NCBI RefSeq assembly: GCF_001949145.1
Contig: NW_019091365.1
Span: 1 to 64,000, forward strand
Reading direction: 5' to 3'
DNA: 64,000 nt
DNA from: Acanthaster planci
Lineage: Eukaryota > Echinodermata > Asteroidea > Valvatida > Acanthasteridae
Shown: positions 1 through 10,548 of the stretch, one piece after another
Layout of the letters: the number at the start of each line of letters is the position of its first letter
Numbering within the stretch: position 1 is the first letter of the stretch
The notes under the pieces: model-generated
Databases searched by the model: none
What the model was told of the DNA's origin: nothing
The model's input: the letters and a program-made list of their open reading frames with translations, nothing else
Program-made: the position numbers and the translations under genes

Positions 1-3000
1 CTCGTTATTTTTCAGGAATTTCCGCTTTGTCTGCACATTATTGGTCCTGTTCCCGCCCAAAGTTGGGTACATATATCGCATCATAAAAGACTTGAAAAGT
101 CTTCCTATCTGGCAGTCTTGCTGGCATCTGAAGGAGCACATGTTCTTATTTTCATTGATATAAGTTTCATATCCATATTGTTTTTAGTTTGGGAAATATC
201 CCTAAAAGAATGTTGTGCTGCTCGCTATTTTTCTGGAATTCCCGCATCGTCTGCACATTATTGGTCCTGTTCCCGCCCAAAGTGGGCTCCATATATAGCA
301 TCATAAAAGACTTGACAAGTGTCCAAATTTTGTCATCTTGGTGGCATCAGAAAGGGCACATGTTCCTCTTTCCATTGATGTAAGTTTCATATCCATATTC
401 GTTTTAGTGTGGGAAATATCCTTAAAAGAAGGGTCTGCTGCTCGCTATTTCTTTGTATGGAATTTCCGCTTTTTCTGCACATTATTGTTCCTTTTCCCTG
501 CCAAAGTTATCTACATATATCGCATCATAAAAGACGAATGTTTTTCTTTCCATCGATTTAAGTTTGATATCCATATTTGTTTTAGTTTGGGAAATATCCG
601 CGAAAGAAGATAGAAGATCTGATCGTCCTAATTGCTACTTTCAGTATTTTTCCATTTGTTTCCACTTTACAGGTCGTGTTCCGGGGCAAAGATGCCTCCA
701 CATAATGCATCATAAAAGACCTGAAAATTCTTGCAACCTTGGTGGCATCTGAGAGGCTAATATCCATCTTTCCATTAAGGTAAGTTTCATATCCATAGTT
801 GTTGTGTAAAGAAAGCATGAGTTCTCATTCGGGTGTGCGCTACATTTCTGGAATTCCTGCTTCGTCTGCACATTATTGGTGTAGTTTCCGCTTAATGTTG
901 GTTTCCTATTTCGTGTCATAAAAGACCTGAAAATTCTTTAAAACTGGTAATCTGGGTGCCGTGTGAAAGGTCGAATTTCCGCTTGGTCTGCACATTATGG
1001 GTATAGTTTCAGGCCAAAGTGGGCTCCCTATATCACATCATAAAAGACTTAACGGTTCTTCAAATCTGGCAATCTTGGCGGCATCTGAAAGGTGGAATCT
1101 TCCTCTTTCCCTTGATGTAAGTTTCATATCCATATTCGTTTCACTTTGGAAAATATGTGCGAAAGAAGGTTCTTCTTCTGGCTATTTTCTGGAATACCCA
1201 CATCGTCTGCACATTATTGGTCCTGTTCCCGCCAAAAGTTTTCTCCATATATCGCATCATAAAAGACTTGCAAATTGTCCAAATCTGGCAATCTTGGTGG
1301 CATTTAAAAGGTGAAATGTTCCTCTTTCCATTGATGTAGGTTTCATATCCATATTCGTTTTAAATTGAGAAAAATCCACGAAAGAAGGTTCTGCTGCTCG
1401 CTATTTCTTTGGAATTTCAGCTCTGTCTGCACATTATTGGTCCTGAAAATTGTCCAAATCTGGCAATCTTGGTGGCATCTGAAAGGGCACATGTTCCTCT
1501 TTCCATTGATGTAGGTTTCATATCCATCTTCGTTTTAGTTAGTAAAATACCCGCAAAAGACGTTTCTGTTGCTCGCAATTTTTCTAGAGGTTCCGCTTTC
1601 TCTGCACTTTATTGGTCCGGTTCCCACCCAAAGTTGGCTCAATATATCGCATCATGAAAGACTTGAAAATTCTTCAAACCTGGCAATCTGGGTGGCATCT
1701 TCAAGGGCAGATGTTCCTCTATACATTTATGAAAACTTGATATCAATATTCGATCGTATTAATTGCTACTTTGAGTAATTTCCCTTTTGTTTCCACATTA
1801 CAGGCCGTGTTCCCGCGCGACGATGCCATATAATGCATCATAAAAGACCTGAAATGTCTTCATATCTTGCAATCTTGGTGGCATCTGAAAGGGTGAATGC
1901 CCCTCTGTCAATTTAGGTAAGTTCTATGTCCATAGTCGTTGTAGTTAGGAAAATATCCGCGAAAGAAGGCAGGAGTTCTGGTTGCGGTGCTGGCTATTTT
2001 TCTGGAATTCCCGTTCGACTACACATTATTGGTCTAGTTTCCGCCAAAATTGGCTCCCTATATCGGATCATAAAAAAACTTGGACTTCTTCAAATCTGGT
2101 GGAATCTGAAAGCTGGAATGTTTCTCGTTGCATTGATGTAGGTTTCATATCCATATTCGTTTCAGTTTTGAAAATATCCACGAAAAAACATTCTGCTGCT
2201 AGCTATTTTTCTGGAATCCCCCTTTGTCTGCACATTATTGGTCCTGTTCCCGAGTTGGCTCACTATATCGCATCATAAAAGACTTGATAATTGTCCAAAT
2301 CTGGCCATCTTGGTGCATCTGAAAGGTTTAATATTCTTCTTTCCACTGATGTAAGTTTCATATCCATATTCGTTTTTGTTTGGAAAATGTCCGCGAAAGA
2401 AGGTTCTGCTGCTCGCTATTTTTCTGGAATTCCAGTTTTGTCTGCACATTATTGGTCCTGTTCCTGCCAAAAGTAATTGGCTCCGTATATCGGATCATAA
2501 AAGACGTGATAACTGTCAGAATCTGGCAAGTTGCTGGCACCTGAAAGGGCAAATATCCCACTAACCATTGATCTAAGTTTCATATACGTATTCGTTTTAG
2601 TGAGAAAAATATCAAAGAAAGGAGGCAGAAGTTTTGATTCCGCTGCTTGCTATTTTCTAGAATTAACGCTTAGACAGCACGTTATTTCTCCTCTTCCCGC
2701 CCAAAGTTGACTCCATATATTGGATCATAAAAGACATAAAAATTTTCAAAATTTGGCCATCTAGGAGGCATCTCAGAGGGCGGACGTCCCTCTATCCATT
2801 GATGTAAGTTTCATTTCCATATTCGTTTTAGTGAGGAAAATATCCAAGAAAGAGTACAGAAGTTTTGATTTGTCTGTTTTCTATTTTGCTAGAAACCCCG
2901 TTTCTTCCGCACATTATCGATCCTGGCTCCGTATATTGGATCATAAAAAGACCTGAAAATTGTTTAAATCTAGCCACCTTGCTTGTATCTAAAAGGGCGA

Positions 3001-3356
3001 ATTCCCCTCTATCCATTTATGTAAGTTTCGTATCCATATTCCTTTTACTTAGGAAGATGTCCACCAACGAACGCCGAAGTTTTGACCATACTACTTGCTG
3101 CTTTGTTCGATTTTCCATTTTTCTGCACATTACAAGTCGTTTTCCCGCTCAAACATAGTTCCATATATCGCATCATAAAAGACCTAAAATGGTACAAATC
3201 TGGCTATATTCCAGGCATATGGAAGGCGAATGTCCCTCTATCCATTGATGTAAGTTTCACATCAATATTCATTTTAGCTAGAAAAATGTCCGGCAAAGAG
3301 GGCAAAAATCTTACTGGTGGTACTTGCCACTTTGTGTGATTTTCCATTTTTCTGCA
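1..3356. repeat. ~220-bp satellite-like tandem repeat, left block
   Basis: A degenerate unit recurs head to tail. Landmarks are CTGCACATTATTGGTCCTG, then ATATATCGCATCATAAAAGAC, then CAATCTTGGTGGCATCTG, then TCCATTGATGTAAGTTTC, then a GAAAGAAGG...GCTCGCTATTTTTC stretch. Successive CTGCACATTA landmarks fall at about 31, 251 and 475, giving a period near 220 bp. Units diverge and some are truncated. Small open frames occur in all frames because of the repeat and show no coding pattern. The array continues on the far side of the transposon at 5507. Confidence 0.9.
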
Positions 3357-3362
3357 CATTAC

Positions 3363-3619
3363 AGTAGTGCCCAGGGTCTAACCAGGATATTTTGCCATTT
3401 TTTGCGGCCTTTCGAGCAATAAGAAGGCCGAATTTGGCCCCACGTGACCCTCATTAGCATAAAATGAGGAACGGGAATTTTCCATTTTCCGCGGGGGTGT
3501 AGATAATTTTAGGAGGGACTGTGGTGGCATAATAAAAATAAAGGAACGTACCATTTTAAGCAGGGTTTTGGAGTTGAGTTCTCATTATGTACTGATGACG
3601 TATGCGTAAGATTTCCCTC
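3363..3619 (+). repeat. Left terminal inverted repeat of the 2.1-kb element
   Basis: It is about 257 bp long and pairs with the reverse complement of the right end. By eye similarity is around 90 percent, ending near GTAAGATTTCCCT. Confidence 0.85.
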
Positions 3620-3889
3620 ACGCGTGCCTGTAATTACGTGTGTATGTAGGCCTACGGTACGGTACCATATGCAAGTGGCCCATATAAAGTAAGAACATTT
3701 GTACATATAGTACGTACATACAGTATGTATACACCTATTTGATGGAATACCACAAAAACCAATAATAGTGCATTTTTACACTGAACCAGTAAATTCCTAT
3801 GATGGTACACATTGGCCTTTGCTATGAAATTATGGCACAACAGGAAAAAATGAAAATTAATAGACTATTAGTCAGGTTGCATGATGTCG

Positions 3890-4150
3890 TGCGTGAATTG
3901 AAAAAATACTAAGTTCATTGTGAACAATAAAAATAAAAGATCCGTTTGAGCAATTAGAAGAGTATATTTTAATAATGAAAGGATCATTTAAGACCATAAA
4001 AAATCAAGTTGAACGATAAAAAGAACAATTTGAACTATGAAAAGAGTAAAAAGGTAATAAAACGAGTAAGAGCAATCCATAGAGCAGTTTGAGCAAGAGA
4101 CCAATTTGAACAATAAAAAAATTAAAAATAAACAATGAAAATGCAAATCA
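3890..4150. repeat. A-rich degenerate short-period repeat inside the element
   Basis: The motif TTTGAACAATAAAAA and variants (GAACGATAAAAAG, TTTGAGCAATTAG) recur irregularly between the left inverted repeat and the zinc-finger gene. Confidence 0.6.
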
Positions 4151-4237
4151 GAAGCAGTAAATACGTGTATATTTAAGATATATGGAACGATTTCTTTTGT
4201 TTCGTGTCATTTAAAGGTCATCCTTCGCAGGGTCAAC

Positions 4238-4791
4238 ATGAGTGGTATTTATGCAGCCAAACCCTATGCTTGTCACCAGTGTGACAAATGCTTCGGACGA
4301 AAGTTTAATCTAGAGAGGCACATGGAAAATATCCATGTTGAGGAGGAATCAGACAAGAATGAAGTTGACGAAAACTCGGATTCTGTTGAGGAGGTCGATT
4401 ACAAAACCTCGGATGAAGACAGTTCAGATTTGGAAGACAATGCCGCCTACCAAGATTGGCTGACTGAAGCTAGAGAAACACATAGGGAGATGAGGGGTGA
4501 AAATATGACGAGTACGTCAACGAAGGCATGGATGAAGATCAAGCCAGGCAGAAGGCAAACGGAAAGACCCTCTGGGCAGTCAAAGGAGACTTTTTCGACA
4601 ACTATAAGGAATTCCTGTCATGTTACCTACATTTCAGGGAAAATGAAACTCACAAGGACATTATAGGTGATTTCGATGGAAAGCTTGATAAAGGTATGAA
4701 CGTCAACAAAGCCTTGAATAGAGTTTTGCCTAAACATGCTGAAAATTTGCCAGACTGTTTCATGACGAAGAGGAGCATGCCTAAAAGATAA
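4238..4791 (+). pseudogene. Frameshifted C2H2 zinc-finger protein gene within the transposon
   Basis: The first frame starts at ATG 4238 (MSGIYAAKPYACHQC). It holds one C2H2 finger with C12, C15, H28 and H33 (C-x2-C-x12-H-x4-H), followed by an acidic Glu/Asp-rich linker. At about 4497-4504 the protein-like signal moves to another frame, which reads YDEYVNEGMDEDQARQKANG, then a Trp/Phe/Tyr-rich helical segment (LWAVKGDFFDNYKEFLSCYL), ending in KR and a stop at 4789-4791. The upstream part of that second frame is closed by TGA at 4498-4500, so one base was probably lost there. I do not know a function. A DNA-binding role is suggested only by the finger. Location between the inverted repeats implies the gene travels with the element. 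Confidence 0.7.
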
Positions 4792-5122
4792 CAATCGGTA
4801 GAGACAAATGGTTCCAAAAAGAATGAGTACATGTAATGCCCCTGATTTCAAAGTTAACAAACATCCGGTAATCAACCTTGTAGTAATTCTTAAAATTACT
4901 AAGATAATTATTGTAAAAAATCAATGATGAACAACGGGGAGTAAAACGGTACCAGTACCAACCCACCAGAAACCAATATGTGAAGTCCACCGAATGACTA
5001 TCGAATAATAATTCTCAGTTCAGATATTGGCCAGAACTTCTACACAATATTCCACAGCACGACGAATAAATTTACCCCTTTGCTACGTGTTAAAAATCCC
5101 CAACTGACGTCATGCCGGAAAG

Positions 5123-5500
5123 GAAGGAAATCTTACGCATACGTCATCAGTACATAATGAGAACTCAACTCCAAAACTCTACTTAAAATGGTACACTCCT
5201 GTGAGTAAGTACGTACACTCGTAAAGAAATTCTTGCACTAGAGAATAATGTATTCTGCGTTAGCTACGTACTAGAGAGCTTGTATCAAATTCAAAACCCT
5301 ACTTAAAATGGTACGTTCCTTTATTTTTAAAATGCCACACAGTCCCTCCTAAAATTACCTACACCCCCGCGGAAAATGGAAAATTCCCGTTCCTCATTTA
5401 TGCTAATGAGGGTCACGTGGGGTCAAATCCGGCCTTCTGATTGGTCGAGAGGCCCCCCAAAAATTGGCAAAATATCCTAGTTAGACCCTGGGCACTACTC
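5123..5500 (-). repeat. Right terminal inverted repeat, with internal insertion
   Basis: It is longer than the left copy because about 115 bp (around 5195-5310) is inserted or duplicated. The stretch CTACTTAAAATGGTAC occurs twice, at about 5180-5195 and 5303-5318, bracketing the extra sequence. Confidence 0.8.
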
Positions 5501-5506
5501 ATTACA

Positions 5507-6190
5507 TGATGGCATCTGAAAGGGCCAAAATTCCCTCTGTCCATTGATATAAGTTTTATATCCTTATTTTTCGGTTGTCTGAATCCTTGCTATTTTTGTT
5601 CAATTCCCCTTTTGGCTACACATTACAAATCCTCTTCCTGGCCAAAATTGACTTAAAAAGTTGAGAGGTAAAGTACTGAAAATTGTCCAAATCTGGCAAT
5701 CCAGGTGGCATCTGAAAGAGCGAGAGTCCCTCTATCCATTGATTTAGGTTTCATATCCATATTTGCTTTATTTGCTATACGATTTGTTTCGTATTTGCTT
5801 AAGTTAGTAAAATATCCTCGGAGGAAGGCAGGTTTTTTTCTCACTGCTGGCTATATTTGTGCAATTCTAAACGTATCTACACTATACAGGCCCTGTTCCC
5901 GTGCAACAATGTCTCCATATATTACAGCATAAAAGACCTGAACATTGTCTAAATCTGGCAATCCTCGTTTCAACTGAAAGGGCGAAAATACCTCTATCCA
6001 TTGATGTAAGTTTCATATCCATATTTGTTTTAGTTAGGAATTAATACGCGAAAGAAGGATGTTTTGTCTTACTGCTGGCTACTTTGTTCAATTCCCCGTT
6101 TGTCTACATTTTACAGGTCTTCTTCCCGTGCAAAGTTGGCTTCATACATTGCAGCATAAAACACCTGAAGTCTGTCCAAATCTGAAATCT
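5507..6190. repeat. ~220-bp satellite-like tandem repeat, right block
   Basis: The same landmarks resume (GGCATCTGAAAGGGC, TCCATTGATGTAAGTTTCAT, CCTGTTCCCGTGCAA, GCATAAAAGACCTGAA). This shows that the 3363-5500 element inserted into an existing array. The last recognisable unit fades out near 6190. Confidence 0.85.
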
Positions 6191-8326
6191 GAAAAGCTGT
6201 CTTGTGGCCCCTCGCTATTTTGAAAGATGGATGCCTTCACTTCTCGAAAGATAGACCGTTTTCAGGCACCGATTTCTTCTATATTTTGGGGCTATTTACC
6301 GGCCTGCATGCTTTACTCCTCGGATGTTTCAGAGAGAAATTATTAACTGCGCATGTCTCATTTTAGGGTCATTTGCATAAGTAATGAGGGCGATGAGAAT
6401 TCCTGCCAGTCAAGCAGCTGCTTCATTTCATGAAATTTACGTCTTATTCTTACCTTTTGGAAATAAAAATTCCGGCCCAAAATATTTTCATGGTAACTTG
6501 AAGAAAAGGCCTTTTCCTAACGTATTTTGTGAAGATAAATTTTAGATATAGTACCAGAGTGGTCAACACTAATGATTTTGTGAAAAGTTCTTCTCGTAAG
6601 CGGTAGTTTGTTTACGTTTTGATGTGATTTGTGAAGGTCCAATCAAAGAATTCGTTTTCCTGAAGTTATCAAAAATGGGCTGTGGTGGAGAAAGGTGTGA
6701 GGTTTTAGATTTGCTGACGGTTTTCCACTAGATTTTTTTCTCTTCCCGACCAGACGCGCCGTTTTCATATCGACCTAACTCGATAAAGAGCAAAAAGGTG
6801 ATCTTATTTTGGGAGCATATGTAAACAAATACAGGCAATGTCAGTGCATGGCGCGTAATTCGCACTCCAATAGATCTGTCGATTCGCCCATTGTTTGCCT
6901 AGGTCATTCAAAATCATTATTATACTTGTAAGACTGGGGGTCCATGTGTTTATATGTCTTTTATATGTCTGTGCCTTTACTGGAGCAATGCAGTTTGCCC
7001 TCTTTTGTGTATATCGATAAGGTGTACGAATTTGGGGCGCGTTTTCGCCACCTTAGTGACCATAGAAACTTGCAATGTTTCTGCTTTGGGAGTTGGTTGC
7101 ATTTTCGCGACTTTTGATGATACCTTTTCGACAGCATTGTTCCGATATTAAACGAAAACAGAAGATGTTGGTTTAGCGCCAGTTTGAAATGGCGTAAAGC
7201 AGACAATTTTTGTCCTCTCTCAAAGAAATGCGTGTAGACATTCCGAAATTTGTCGTTGCATGCATGCAGCAAATCAAAGGAGGTACTTAATTCCTACTAG
7301 AAAGTGAAAAGATGGAGCATCACGAGTAAGAAATAGGCTGAAGATTGAGTAAAAATGATGTTCATCAACAACATCGTCAGCTTCCTTGTACATTGTCTCT
7401 GTCAGATGACTGTAACCGTTTCTGGTCTTGCGATTTTGTGTGACACCTTAAACCTGTTCCTAGTTGTTGCTTATCTCGTTTGTTATTGATAGTATTGTTA
7501 TTACCATTATTATTAAGAAATCAAGCACCGCCCCAAAAATGGACAAGATCTGAGATGGGTCCACATCTTAAAATGACTTTTAGCCCATTTGGAGCCATTA
7601 TTCCAAATTTCATGCTTTTATCACAAAATGCACATTTTTTCACTAAGCAGCTTCACTAACACACAAGAACAAGAAAAAAAAAGTATCCAAAAAGGAGATA
7701 GCAAAAAAGATAATCCAGGATGAATTAGCAATAAAATTTATGAGTAAAATGTGAAGCACCTAAAAACAAATGGAATAAAAACTTGAAACCACTTATCACT
7801 AAACACCCACGGTCCAATTCGTACAGGATAGCAGACGTGACATGTCAGCAAATTGGCCCACCTCTGTAATGAAAGCTCAACCACCCCAGACCTCAGTGGA
7901 TCAGTCAGTTATCCCAATTTTGTGGGAAAGTATTCACCGCAGAACAGCAAAGTCTCTGCGTACAAGCTCTGAGGTGGTTGAACCGACGGTTATGGTGTCA
8001 TAATGACGACCGTTCTCCTAGATGTCCCGCCTGACAATATCGCATGTAATAAAACCACACAATGCTTTAATCACATAACTGATCAATAAAAAGATTTGTC
8101 TTGAGTTAAGCGGAGACTAGGGGTCGACAAAGGGTTGGCAAAACACACGCCAACTTTATTCCATATAGGCCCTATTTGAAAGACAAAAAAGGGTTTCTTG
8201 CCAGGTCGGTCAGTGGATAAGGAAGCTCGCTTTGTTGGCCAGAGATAGTGGTCCAAAAATCTCTGCCCCAAAAGTCACTGTTACAATTTGTTGCATTATT
8301 TTTTATAAGTGTCTGCAACAAGGTAG
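6191..8326. other. Unassigned AT-rich DNA
   Basis: No exon or mobile-element end is recognised. Two opposed small frames near 6954-7272 overlap each other and show no domain. A short inverted repeat occurs around 7878-7982 (CTCAACCACC ... GGTGGTTGAA). TACATGTA-type repeats are almost absent here, unlike the rest of the window. Confidence 0.5.
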
Positions 8327-8531
8327 CAGTGTCGTAGCTAGGATTTTATTAGTGGGGGGCACAAAGGGGGGCACCAGCAACTTATGGGGGGCACACCAGC
8401 TTTCAGTGGTACGGTTTTGGGGGGCAAGCTTTTGTTAGCCTTATTTGTTCAATTTCCCTTCATCCTTTTTTTCCAGTGGAGGGAACCGGGGGGGGGGACT
8501 GGGAATTTGTGGGGGGCACATGCCCCCACTG
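8327..8531 (+). mobile_element. Probable hAT-type miniature element remnant, G-rich
   Basis: It starts CAGTGTCGTAGCTAGGATTT, which resembles the common CAGTGGCGTAGC hAT-type terminus. It continues with repeated GGGGGGCAC blocks and ends at CCCCCACTG. Only the terminal CAGTG is mirrored at the right end and no target duplication is evident, so the boundaries are tentative. Several runs of six or more G make it a G-quadruplex candidate. Confidence 0.5.
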
Positions 8532-10003
8532 AAAGTTTGTTTCTAAAATAAACGAGTGCAGCACAGAGGGCGCTATGCACTATTTTATTACATAAAATAA
8601 GAATAAAAACTTTGGAGAAATTTTTGTTGCACGCAATTGTTTTTAAGTTGCTGAAAATGCTCTATTATGAAAGACCGAAAGGGGGAAGTGAAAGCATGTG
8701 TTTTAAAGTTATCTAATTTCTTGTGCAATATTGAACACGAAGCAGATGCGAACGATTACACTTTGGAGGTTTGGAGATACGGCGCGCCCGCAGCTAGCAT
8801 ATCACTACATTGAATGTCGTGCGGCAGCGTTGGTAAGGATGTGGATGTAGTGTACGTGTACGTGTATGTGTGACGTGATTTATTTGGCAACATATCCACA
8901 TGTACATGTACGCCTGCGAGCTGCGACACCCGGTGAACCCCATCCAGGACGCGGTCCGAAGTCCTAAAGTCCAAAGATCTCCCTTCTTGTTTTGATGTGA
9001 CATCAGTCTGGGAAAGACCACACCATCCCGATTTTTATTATGAGTGGCAAGGGGTCCCCCTCCATTCCGGAAGGTAACGTATTCCCCGGATTTTTCAAGT
9101 CTCCATGCTCAGAGTTTCAGATCGTTGGTCGTGTGTATGCAGTATAGGCCTAATCTTGCCTTCAGGCATGCAGCGCTGATTCGCTCCGTGCCCCAGGACC
9201 GGGCATGGTGCTCCGCTGGTGTAGAGTGTGGCGTGGCCTTGTTCGATATTTCAAACATTCATGGAAGAATAACCATTAGTCACATTCACAGCTAATTGGC
9301 TCAGAGTGATCATGGAGGAATGAAGGGTCCTTCCTCCATGGTGTGATTGCTCCATGCCCTGTCGTGTTACTGAGAAACCACATCTCTGGCAATAGAAAGT
9401 TTTATAGGAAAATGAGTAATAAGTCCTGGGGTCAGGTTGTGGGTTTTTTGATATGGCTGGATTCTGTACATCAAAAGCTACAATTTGATATATGAATGAC
9501 CCATGTAGTGTGCTGCGTTCCAGAGATACATGTATATGGACATACATGTATGTATATCAACTTTTCAGATTCAATACAAGCACTTTTTGAGAAAAAAAGC
9601 TCATAACGAGTAGTGCTTGGAAACACAAGGCTATGTAGGATTTTCTACTGAATGATCAATTTTTCATCTTTATTCATCAGTGTCCATGTATATACATGTA
9701 GTCACAAATTCTGGAAATATAAATGTTATAGAAGCTATTGAAGGAAAAAACACAAAATCATGTTCTTGAAGAAACTTTGCCCTCTCCGAATAGAACAGGC
9801 CATAACATGTTTTGGCATTGCACAACTTATTACCCTTTTTTGCAGAGCGGGTCACAATTTATTTGTGCCTTGTACATAATACTTTAGGATGCAAACCCCA
9901 AAACCAGATCATGCATCCTGAAAAATTGTTCAAACCTTTCAAATATTCTAACATGAGATGTGCCTGGTTCTATAAATGTAAAGAGACTACTTGTTTTATT
10001 TGG
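8532..10003. other. Unassigned DNA with a small hairpin
   Basis: No exon was recognised. The first dense TACATGTA and TACGTGTA tracts appear here (about 8850-8915 and 9528-9550). A short hairpin (CATGGAGGA ... TCCTCCATG) lies near 9312-9340. Confidence 0.5.
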
Positions 10004-10011
10004 GAATGGGA

Positions 10012-10494
10012 CAGGGCTGAGTCAATTCAATAATTGACTATTCGAATATTTAACCTTCAATTCGATTGAATTCGAATACTCGTACCTGCTGGCAGATCGT
10101 TGATGAACAAACCATAAAAGCAGTCGCAATATAAATATACCCAATTTTACATTATAATCCCTATAATAGTTTCTCTTTTTTATATCAAGTTGAAATATTG
10201 TCCTGAAGGTTTCAGCATACTTATTTCAACAAAATTTGCATCAATACATCATTTATTGGTGCATTCATATTTTCTTGTTAAAGCGCTATTTCCATATTCT
10301 AGGATGGATTCTGTGTTGGACTGTTTTGCATATCAGCTGCCTTAAAGTGTCTGGAATCTGCTTGAAGCAAGCCTGCATAGTGGAAAATTCCCCCTTCTTT
10401 TTTCATGAATCTTGCATTTGAATATTCAGATTCGAAAAATAATAATGGAATATTCGGTAATTGATTGAATATTTGGATATTTGGCACACCCCTA
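10012..10494. mobile_element. hAT-like miniature element, AATATTCG-rich family, copy 1
   Basis: The left end is CAGGGCTGAGTCAATTCAAT. The right end read in reverse is TAGGGGTGTGCCAAATATCC. Both ends are dense in TTCGAATATT-type sequence. Flanks are gaatggga (10004-10011) and gagtggga (10495-10502), a 7-of-8 match consistent with an aged 8-bp hAT target duplication. A related sequence occurs at 25237-25736, and a related terminus starts near 36391. Confidence 0.65.
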
Positions 10495-10535
10495 GAGTGG
10501 GAGTAATGGAGGGCATACTCAGTCATCACTACCAT

Positions 10536-10548
10536 TGCCCTTTGACCT
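10536..10548 (-). promoter_or_regulatory. DR1 nuclear-receptor motif
   Basis: On the minus strand it reads AGGTCAAAGGGCA: two AGGTCA-type half sites in direct repeat with a one-base spacer. This is the DNA class bound by HNF4, RXR heterodimers and COUP-TF. It lies 23 kb upstream of the HNF4 5' exon and just outside a miniature element. Occupancy is unknown. Confidence 0.45.

Larger units (their letters stand above)
3363..5500. mobile_element. 2.1-kb DNA transposon with long terminal inverted repeats
   Basis: The left end AGTAGTGCCCAGGGTCTAAC is matched in reverse complement at the right end. Similarity continues for at least 250 bp, through CCACGTGACCCTCATTAGCA, TTTTCCATTTTCCGCGGG and TACTGATGACGTATGCGTAA. 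CATTAC flanks both sides (3357-3362 and 5501-5506), consistent with a 6-bp target duplication. If the repeat starts one base in, an 8-bp duplication with one mismatch is also possible. The only protein-like content is a broken zinc-finger gene, and no transposase was recognised. The superfamily is not assigned. Confidence 0.88.

Noticed and set aside
118-3339. Series of small similar open frames
   Set aside because: They are the tandem satellite unit read in different frames. No frame is conserved between units.
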